The notes below the pieces were generated by a model. The model searched no databases. It worked only from the letters and a program-made list of their open reading frames with translations, and had not been told where the DNA came from. From an uncultured Leptospiraceae bacterium (GTDB taxonomy: Bacteria; Spirochaetota; Leptospiria; Leptospirales; Leptospiraceae): DNA of 7,403 nt. How positions within the stretch are numbered: the first letter of the stretch is position 1; every line of letters begins with the position of its first letter. The position numbers and the translations under genes are program-made. Shown in pieces: positions 1 to 5,862 of the stretch. The stretch is from positions 1-7,403 of the forward strand of contig CALDSP010000012.1 in the NCBI GenBank assembly GCA_937924465.1, in the 5' to 3' direction.

Positions 1-1
1 T

Positions 2-2032
2 TTATTTTTAGTAGCAAATTTTGTATTTTTTAAAGCTATAGCTTATCGTTTAGGACTTGTGTTTTCTGGACAAAAAGCTCATTTTCATGAAGATGTTAGG
101 GAGTATCCAAACCTTGGTTTTAGACTGAAGAGTTTGTTTGAAAATGTGATTCTTCAAAAGAAGAATTTTCAAGAACCAATTCGTGGAATTATGCATTCCT
201 TTATTTTTTATGGATTTATTATTTATGCAATCCATACAACAGACCAAATGGTTGCAGGGGTTTTTGGATATTGGTTAAATGATCCGTACTCATTTTCTCT
301 ACTTGGATTTTCACCTACTATTTCTCATGTTTATGAAGCTTTAGTTCAATCTATTTCTTTAGCTGTACTTGTAGGATTAGGTTTCTTTGCATATAGACGT
401 TGGGCGAAAAAAGCGAAGGGTTTAGATATTCCTTCTACACCATCTGCTATTGTAATCATAATGATTACAATTCTTATGTTTTCTACTCTTTTGGGAGAGG
501 GAGCTAAGGTTGTTTCAGAAAGTTATAGTATAAAGTCAGGTAGCTTAAGAGAGGGTTTTTCAATTGCAGTTGCCCTAAGTTACTTATGGAGTGCATTGGG
601 TGTTGAAGGAGCTAAAGCAGACTTAGCTTATCACGTTATGTGGTGGGTGCATATTCTTACAGTTTTTTCTTTTATGTTATATGTTCCTACTTCTAAACAT
701 GCTCATTTGATCTTTGCTCCCATTAATTACTTCTTAGCTACAGATACTCCTAAAGGTGCTTTATCTAAGTTAAACTTAGAGGATGAGAATGCTCTATGGG
801 GTGCAAACAAAGTACAAGACTTTCCATTTCCAAACCTTTTAGATGGACTTGCTTGTATTGAGTGTGGACGTTGTCAGGTGCAGTGTCCTGCAAATAGGAC
901 TGGAAAGGTTTTAAATCCAAAGGCTATTATTGTAGAATTGAAACATGCTCTCATGGAGAAAATGCCACAAGTAGTAGAAGCTCGAAAGTCTGGTAAGTCA
1001 GCTGAAGAAATTATGGGACTTGAAACTAATGTAATTGGAAACTATATTTCCGAAGAAGCTATTTGGGGTTGTACCACATGTTATGCTTGTGTGCAGGCTT
1101 GTCCTGTTGGAAACAATCAAGTGACTGCAATTGTAGAAATGCGTCGTCATTTAGTACTGGCAGAGTCTAAATTTCCAACTGAACTACAAGGGGCTTTCGT
1201 AAATATGGAAAATAATTCTAATCCATGGGGAATGGGAGCTCACACTAGAGCAGACTGGGCGCAAGGGCTTGGAGTCAAAACTATGGCAGAGCATCCAAAC
1301 GCAGAAATACTATACTGGGTAGGGTGTGCAGGAGCATTTGATGAAAGAAGTAAAAAAACAGCTCAAGCTTTTGTAAAAATTATGCAAAAGGCTGGTGTAG
1401 ATTTTGCAATTCTTGGAACAGAAGAAAATTGTTCGGGAGACTCTGCAAGACGGGGTGGCAATGAATATCTTTATCAAACACTTGCTCAAACGAATGTAGA
1501 TACACTGAACTCATATAATGTAAAAAAAATTGTTACAGCGTGTCCTCATTGTTATAATACAATCAAAAATGAATATCCTCAATTTGGTGGAAATTATGAA
1601 GTAAAACATCATAGCGAGTTTATTCACGAACTTATCCAACAACGAAAAATCAACGTTCAACTTTCAGAGGAAGATAAAAAAAGAGAGATTGCTTATCATG
1701 ATCCATGTTATCTAGGGCGTTACAATGATAAGTATGAAGAGCCTCGTGAAATCGTTCGTACTGTTTCCAATCAAAATCTAAAAGAACCTGTTGATCATCA
1801 TACAAAGTCTCTTTGTTGTGGAGCAGGTGGTGCTCAAATGTGGATGGAAGAACAAAACACAGACAGGGTAAATTTCAAACGTACAAATCAACTTTTAGAT
1901 ACTGGAGCTTCTACAATTGCAGTGGCTTGTCCTTTCTGTATGACCATGATTACCGATGGTGTAAAGAATGCAGAGAAAATTGATACGGTTAAAGTGAAAG
2001 ACATTGCAGAACTTGTAGCAGAAAAAATTTAA
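2..2032 (+). CDS. Membrane Fe-S oxidoreductase, FadF/EMO-like (NarI-type region, 2x 4Fe-4S, 2x CCG), 5' partial
   Basis: Only the last 676 codons are visible. The first candidate start is GTG at 59, but the frame is open from there to the left edge and encodes hydrophobic sequence, so the true start lies outside the window. Residues are numbered from that GTG. Hydrophobic segments at about 42-60, 92-112, 128-147 and 190-210, with histidines H46, H59, H192, H198 and H214, look like a NarI-type cytochrome b region and could bind haem. Two ferredoxin motifs CxxCxxCxxxCP follow (C266/269/272/276 and C338/341/344/348). Two CCG domains come next: C423, C458, C495-PH-C498, where the second position is a single Cys in NCSGD; and C550, C586-C587, C624-PF-C627. 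The order matches the FadF/YwjF and EMO group, proposed to transfer electrons from electron-transfer flavoprotein to menaquinone at the inner membrane. HdrD, GlpC and LutA share only parts of it. The neighbouring beta-oxidation genes support the ETF:quinone role, which is inferred. The architecture is certain; the partner is not. Confidence 0.88.
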   Translation, partial: LFLVANFVFFKAIAYRLGLVFSGQKAHFHEDVREYPNLGFRLKSLFENVILQKKNFQEPIRGIMHSFIFYGFIIYAIHTTDQMVAGVFGYWLNDPYSFSLLGFSPTISHVYEALVQSISLAVLVGLGFFAYRRWAKKAKGLDIPSTPSAIVIIMITILMFSTLLGEGAKVVSESYSIKSGSLREGFSIAVALSYLWSALGVEGAKADLAYHVMWWVHILTVFSFMLYVPTSKHAHLIFAPINYFLATDTPKGALSKLNLEDENALWGANKVQDFPFPNLLDGLACIECGRCQVQCPANRTGKVLNPKAIIVELKHALMEKMPQVVEARKSGKSAEEIMGLETNVIGNYISEEAIWGCTTCYACVQACPVGNNQVTAIVEMRRHLVLAESKFPTELQGAFVNMENNSNPWGMGAHTRADWAQGLGVKTMAEHPNAEILYWVGCAGAFDERSKKTAQAFVKIMQKAGVDFAILGTEENCSGDSARRGGNEYLYQTLAQTNVDTLNSYNVKKIVTACPHCYNTIKNEYPQFGGNYEVKHHSEFIHELIQQRKINVQLSEEDKKREIAYHDPCYLGRYNDKYEEPREIVRTVSNQNLKEPVDHHTKSLCCGAGGAQMWMEEQNTDRVNFKRTNQLLDTGASTIAVACPFCMTMITDGVKNAEKIDTVKVKDIAELVAEKI

Positions 2033-2046
2033 AAAAGTGCTATCTT

Positions 2047-2083
2047 GCGTAAACAACTATAATGTTGTTTACGCTTTTATTAT
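2047..2083 (+). terminator. Rho-independent terminator of the Fe-S oxidoreductase gene
   Basis: A perfect 11-bp inverted repeat, GCGTAAACAAC at 2047-2057 and GTTGTTTACGC at 2064-2074, encloses the six-base loop TATAAT. The T-rich tail TTTTATTAT follows at once. It begins 14 bases after the TAA stop, so it suits termination of the + strand gene. Read on the - strand, the same hairpin is followed after about ten bases by a T6 run (2031-2036), so it may also weakly end the convergent operon. The stem and tail are visible; bidirectional action is inferred. Confidence 0.85.
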
Positions 2084-2150
2084 AGTTTTAATGTATTTTT
2101 TAATTTAAAAATAAACAAATCTTGCATGTTAACTAGAGAGATTTAAAAAA
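2075..2150. other. Convergent AT-rich intergenic tail, no gene seen
   Basis: These bases lie between the terminator stem and the stop codon of the anchored protein. They include the T-tail of the + strand terminator and an AT-only near-palindrome at about 2093-2112 (TATTTTT facing AAAAATA). No ribosome binding site, open frame or GC-containing hairpin serving the - strand operon is apparent apart from the shared stem at 2047-2074. Confidence 0.5.
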
Positions 2151-3113
2151 TTATTCTTTCTTTTTGCTAAAATTGATTAAAAGCTTTTTTATAGACTCAT
2201 CTTTGTAAGAAAGTTTTTTATCTAAATCGTTTAAAAGGGCGAGGGATTTATTAATTAGATTTTGTTCATAAAAAATTTGAGCTTCTAATTTTAAACTTTC
2301 AATCGTGACAAAATCTAATTCTTCCCCTCTTGCTTGTCGTAAAATTTCTAAAGCACGAACAAATTCTTTATTTTTATATAAAGTGTAACCTAGTAAAAGT
2401 TTTTGTTCTCTTTCTGAAATAAAAATTTTAAACTCGTCTTTTAGGTTTGTGTTTTTATCTAAGATGATTTGTAATTCATCTAGATTTCCAGAATTAATTG
2501 AGTTTACTAATCCAACCCAAACATAAGCCTTCAGCAAATCGGGGGTGAGATTGCTCTCTTCAATTTGAGTAAATCTTTTTAATATATAGTTTGGATTTGT
2601 TCTTTCACTCAACGTCTCGGCTAATAAAATTAAAAGCAAATTAGCTTGTTCTTCTGGAAATTTCTCTTCAAAAATTTTAGCTCTTAAGGCATGCCTATGC
2701 ATTCCTTCTACTAATTTTTCTAAACTTGAATTTTTACCTTTAGGAATAAAGATAAATTCATACACATCTTTAAGATTTAACTCTAATTCACTTTTTATTA
2801 AGCTATAGTAAAAACTTTTGCTCATACCGTAACTAGACTTTGGATTTAATGGTTCAAATTGTAGAAACGTAGAGGCTATAGAAATAAATTCTACTAAAGT
2901 TTCTTTTTTTAAATTATTTGCTGTAAATTCACTAATAATTTTATTTTCAACTTTGACAAATTTTTGATGAGTATTTCCTGTGAACTGAAGGGCAATCTGT
3001 TTTTTATATTTAAAAACTAAAAATCCAAGTCCTATTAAAAGTACAATAAAAAAAATGTACTTCCAATAAGACTTTTTTCTTTTTTCAAACTTATAGTGAT
3101 AAGCTTGATACAA
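2151..3113 (-). CDS. Hypothetical membrane-anchored protein with TPR-like helical repeats
   Basis: I do not recognise a named family for this 320-residue protein. The basic N-terminus (K8, K11, R12, K13, K14, K18) precedes one strongly hydrophobic segment at about 18-36, which reads as an uncleaved signal anchor. The rest is predicted mostly helical and lysine/glutamate-rich. Residues about 236-262 and 270-300 have the spacing of alanine/leucine-rich helix pairs resembling degenerate TPR units, for example LLLGYTLYKNKEFVRALEIL. There are no cysteines at all, which would suit an extracytoplasmic location. The start is TTG at 3113: no ATG occurs before residue 97, and later starts would lose the anchor. 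The TTG directly follows the thiolase TAG stop in the same frame, with only a weak AGG upstream, so translation is probably coupled to the thiolase. Its position last in a beta-oxidation operon does not establish a role; a scaffold or envelope function is possible but unsupported. Confidence 0.72.
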   Translation of the reverse strand: MYQAYHYKFEKRKKSYWKYIFFIVLLIGLGFLVFKYKKQIALQFTGNTHQKFVKVENKIISEFTANNLKKETLVEFISIASTFLQFEPLNPKSSYGMSKSFYYSLIKSELELNLKDVYEFIFIPKGKNSSLEKLVEGMHRHALRAKIFEEKFPEEQANLLLILLAETLSERTNPNYILKRFTQIEESNLTPDLLKAYVWVGLVNSINSGNLDELQIILDKNTNLKDEFKIFISEREQKLLLGYTLYKNKEFVRALEILRQARGEELDFVTIESLKLEAQIFYEQNLINKSLALLNDLDKKLSYKDESIKKLLINFSKKKE

Positions 3114-4379
3114 CTATCTGCCTACTATGAAGACCATATTAGTAGTAGCTGAACCACCAATGTTTAGCATGACCCCATTTTTGGCGTTCTTGACTTGGTA
3201 GTCTCCTGCTTGTCCTGTCACTTGTTTGTAAAGGTCTAATAACATTCGAACCCCACTTGCTCCTACAGGGTGACCTGCTCCAATCAGACCTCCACTAGGA
3301 TTGATTGGTTTTTTACCATCAAAGTCAATTACTCCTTCTTGGATAGCAATGTGTTCTTGACCTGGTTCGGTAATTCCAAAAGCAGAGATAGCCGCGTACT
3401 CGCTTGACGTGAAACAATCATGAGTTTCAAAAACATCAATATCTTTTACGTCTAACTTAGCTCGTTTGTAAGCATCTTGTACTGCTGCTCTTGTCCAAGG
3501 AAGAATATATTTCTCTCCTTCGGATTCTTTTGTTTTACCTTCAAAGGTGATAGGAGCTACTCTATGCCCCCAACCTTTTATTACTGGGACTCTGCTTGAT
3601 TTGATATTTCTTGATTTCATATACTCTTTTGCATAGTCCTTAGAGGCAAGCACAACTACTGCGGCTCCATCGGTCACTTGAGAACAATCTGTTATACAAA
3701 GTTTTCCGCCAACGGACATATTGTAGTTGGTTCCTCTTGATAAAGCATGTTCTTTATTCATGAACCAATTTCGAGTTTGTGCTTTTGGATTTCTTTTGGC
3801 GTTGGCATAGTTAATTCTAGAGATTTCAGCTAGTGCGTCCATAAACGTATTTTCGTCTAACTTATACCTTTCTAAAATTACATCGGCTAGCCTGCCAAAA
3901 AGTTTTGGAAAAGGAAATTGAACTCCTTTGGCTTCTTTTTCATAATAAGCTGCTGTTCCTAAGAAGTCTCCTCCTACAGAAGAACTTACTGTTTTCATAA
4001 TTTCAATTCCTACAACAATTGCTAAATCGTAATCTCCTGCACGAATATGAGAACTTGCTGCATCAATTGCTACAGAACCAGAGGCACAGGCTGCTTCATA
4101 TCTTGCTCCTGGAACTCCATTGAATGCAGGATGAACTTCTGTAAGAAACGCTCCTAGGTGTCCTTGGTTTGCATATTGTTCTGCATCAAAATTGCCCACA
4201 AAGACTGCCACTCGATTTTTTTTGTTTAGCTCTTTGATTTCTGAATAATCAATGTCTACTTTTGCAAGAGCATCATCGACTACCTCTCGCATCATAGAAA
4301 GGAAGGTCTTTCCTTCTTTCGTCCAATTTCTTTGAAAATCTGTTTGCTCTCCACCTAAAACATACACTTTCTCACCCAT
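3114..4379 (-). CDS. Thiolase (acetyl-CoA acyltransferase family, SCP2-thiolase-like active site)
   Basis: This complete 421-residue protein should catalyse CoA-dependent cleavage of 3-ketoacyl-CoA to acetyl-CoA plus a shortened acyl-CoA, or the reverse condensation, in the cytoplasm. The N-terminal thiolase half carries the nucleophile C98 in AACASGS. The C-terminal half carries HDCF (H320, D321, C322, F323) and the histidine of GAGHP (H370). The C-terminal end reads LNIGGSATTN, so the CxG cysteine of classical thiolases is absent. HDCF in place of NEAF, with a second cysteine there, is the signature of SCP2-type thiolases, so C322 probably serves as acid/base. The length fits the family. 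The ATG start is secure because an ideal AGGAGG lies five bases upstream. The dehydrogenase gene ends nine bases before it, giving a FadBA-like pair. I leave the symbol blank because chain-length preference cannot be read from sequence; a synthetic rather than degradative thiolase remains possible. Confidence 0.93.
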   Translation of the reverse strand: MGEKVYVLGGEQTDFQRNWTKEGKTFLSMMREVVDDALAKVDIDYSEIKELNKKNRVAVFVGNFDAEQYANQGHLGAFLTEVHPAFNGVPGARYEAACASGSVAIDAASSHIRAGDYDLAIVVGIEIMKTVSSSVGGDFLGTAAYYEKEAKGVQFPFPKLFGRLADVILERYKLDENTFMDALAEISRINYANAKRNPKAQTRNWFMNKEHALSRGTNYNMSVGGKLCITDCSQVTDGAAVVVLASKDYAKEYMKSRNIKSSRVPVIKGWGHRVAPITFEGKTKESEGEKYILPWTRAAVQDAYKRAKLDVKDIDVFETHDCFTSSEYAAISAFGITEPGQEHIAIQEGVIDFDGKKPINPSGGLIGAGHPVGASGVRMLLDLYKQVTGQAGDYQVKNAKNGVMLNIGGSATTNMVFIVGR

Positions 4380-4384
4380 ATTTT

Positions 4385-4390
4385 CCTCCT
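4385..4390 (-). promoter_or_regulatory. Ribosome binding site of the thiolase gene
   Basis: A full consensus AGGAGG on the - strand lies five bases before the thiolase ATG at 4379. Its first two bases are the last two of the dehydrogenase TAG stop, so termination of one gene occurs on the initiation site of the next. This fixes the thiolase start and suggests translational coupling. It is by far the strongest ribosome binding site in the window. Confidence 0.85.
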
Positions 4391-5699
4391 ATGCTCTAAA
4401 TAATGATCTTGCATCTAAAATATTTTGCAAGTGATAAAATCTTTTATTTGGATCGGCCTTAGCTAAAATTTCTGGAACGGGTAAATTTGCATTTTGAATC
4501 ATTCGAATTGTTTCTTTGACTCCACCCAAAAGATCTACCAATGCAGAAGCTGGAACCCAATTAAAACCAAATCTCATAGCTTTGTCGGAATCTTCCTTTG
4601 TTGGAACTACCTCTCCTACAATAGAAAGAGAATAGCTTATGTATCGCGCTAAAAAATATCTACAAAGCTCTGCTTCAAAACCAGATGAATTTTTAATTAC
4701 TTCCATTGCCCCACGATAGTCTGAACCTTGAATTTTTTTAGAGGCTTCTTGCGCAAATGGAATCTCTAATTTAGGGTAAGGATCATAGTTTCCTGTTTGG
4801 ATATTATACACAAATTTCTCTCGCTTTCCATCGGAAGTTTTGACCCTTTTGGTAAGTCCTTGCTCGGTTTTCATTCCAAGTTTTCCTTCACTGATGAGTT
4901 TATGCATAAATTCTGGAAGTCTAAACGTTTCATGGGCGGCATCATTTGTATTATGATATAAATTATCTACAATCGCCTTATGCACATCTAATCCAACAAA
5001 ATCTACAGTAGCAAGAGGTGCCATCGCTCTACCTGTGAAACCACCCATGATTTCATCCATAAGAGCAATTCCACCCTTGTCTGCATATTTTTCCGCAAAC
5101 TGAGCGATTTCATTCATAAGTTGAAAACCAATTCGATTTCCAGCAAAAGCTGGTGTATCATTTGTATAAACTACTGCTCTACCTAAGGTTTTTTCTAAAT
5201 ATTGAGCTAGCTTTTTTGTAATTTTTGGATCGTTTCCTTTGTGTGTAACTAATTCACAAAGAATCATTTTGTAAGGAGGGTTAAAAAAATGCGTTCCGTA
5301 ATAATACTTCTGTCCTTCCTCATCAAAGGATTTTGCCAGTTTTTCAATAGATAAACCAGACGAAACAGTAGAAACTAAAGTCCCCGGTCTTCTATGTTTT
5401 GCAATTTCTTGGTTTAAAGGCTCTTTCACTTCATAGGATTCTGCTACTGCCTCAAAAACCCAGTCAGAGTTTTCAACCGCGTTGGCTAAATCGGATTCAT
5501 AAGTGCCGGCAATCAAACGATGGCGAATAGTGTCGGTCCTTACTGAAGCGATTGCATCTTCAATTCCCTTTTTGGCTTTTTCTAAGTCTCGAGCTAGCAT
5601 ATAGACTTTTGCCTCCCCAAATGCGGCGATAATTCCCGCACTACCTGATCCCATTGCTCCATTTGCGCCAATAATGGTAACTGTTTTTATATCTCTCAT
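4389..5699 (-). CDS. 3-hydroxyacyl-CoA dehydrogenase, stand-alone (no crotonase domain)
   Basis: The protein should oxidise 3-hydroxyacyl-CoA to 3-ketoacyl-CoA with NAD+, the step before the thiolase. Counting from ATG 5699 (436 residues), the Rossmann fold begins at residue 4, with glycine loop GANGAMG (G11, G14, G17). The catalytic His-Glu pair appears as H137 in GTHFFNPP and E149 in CELV, with STVSSGL (110-116) and TPAFAGNR (N188) matching the other substrate-site motifs. The helical dimerisation domain follows (DFVGLDVHK near 233-241, GKLGMKTEQG near 272-281). A further region, about 340-435, resembles a second, degenerate 3HCDH-C unit (FGFNWVPASALVDLLGG). No enoyl-CoA hydratase domain is present, unlike FadB or FadN. 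The start is uncertain: ATG 5699 sits just before the fold but its AGGA is only two bases away. ATG 5711 and TTG 5741 would add 4 or 14 lysine/asparagine-rich residues. Substrate chain length cannot be judged. Confidence 0.92.
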   Translation of the reverse strand: MRDIKTVTIIGANGAMGSGSAGIIAAFGEAKVYMLARDLEKAKKGIEDAIASVRTDTIRHRLIAGTYESDLANAVENSDWVFEAVAESYEVKEPLNQEIAKHRRPGTLVSTVSSGLSIEKLAKSFDEEGQKYYYGTHFFNPPYKMILCELVTHKGNDPKITKKLAQYLEKTLGRAVVYTNDTPAFAGNRIGFQLMNEIAQFAEKYADKGGIALMDEIMGGFTGRAMAPLATVDFVGLDVHKAIVDNLYHNTNDAAHETFRLPEFMHKLISEGKLGMKTEQGLTKRVKTSDGKREKFVYNIQTGNYDPYPKLEIPFAQEASKKIQGSDYRGAMEVIKNSSGFEAELCRYFLARYISYSLSIVGEVVPTKEDSDKAMRFGFNWVPASALVDLLGGVKETIRMIQNANLPVPEILAKADPNKRFYHLQNILDARSLFRA

Positions 5700-5862
5700 A
5701 TTCCTACCCATTCTTGAATTTTTTTGAAATTTTTTGAACAAAAAAACTTTAAATTCCCATTTCTACATACTAGTAAAAAAAAACTTTGCTTATTGAAAAC
5801 TGTTTTTTCCTGACCCAAACTGAAAAACTATCTTTGTATGAGGATTTCAAGAAAGGCTTAAG
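5700..5862 (-). other. AT-rich spacer and leader upstream of the dehydrogenase-thiolase operon
   Basis: This short gap separates the nuclease-family gene from the dehydrogenase and probably contains the operon promoter. It is very AT-rich, with an A9 run on the + strand (5775-5783, T9 as transcribed) and three imperfect TTCAA-plus-A-tract units at about 5712-5738. I looked for paired -35/-10 boxes on the - strand and found only poor candidates, such as TAGTAT just downstream of the T9 run without a good -35. I also found no G+C-rich hairpin with a T-tail after the nuclease-family stop, so transcription may read through from that gene. Confidence 0.4.

Noticed and set aside
59..61. GTG as the true start of the Fe-S oxidoreductase
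   Set aside because: The frame is open for 19 further codons up to the left edge and encodes hydrophobic sequence fitting a first membrane helix, so the gene starts outside the window.
50..247. Short - strand open frame of 65 codons
   Set aside because: It lies wholly antisense to the Fe-S oxidoreductase coding sequence, has no recognisable motif and is a shadow of that gene.
2..2032. Heterodisulfide reductase of a methanogen
   Set aside because: CCG domains are shared with HdrB/HdrD, but the fused NarI-type membrane region and the beta-oxidation neighbours fit the FadF/EMO group better, and nothing else suggests an archaeon.
2058..2063. TATAAT resembling a -10 promoter box
   Set aside because: It is exactly the loop of the terminator hairpin, has no -35 partner, and there is no downstream + strand gene.
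5739..5741. TTG as the dehydrogenase start
   Set aside because: It would add 14 lysine/asparagine-rich residues encoded by A-tracts ahead of the Rossmann fold, without a ribosome binding site; ATG 5699 fits the family better, though its AGGA spacing is short.
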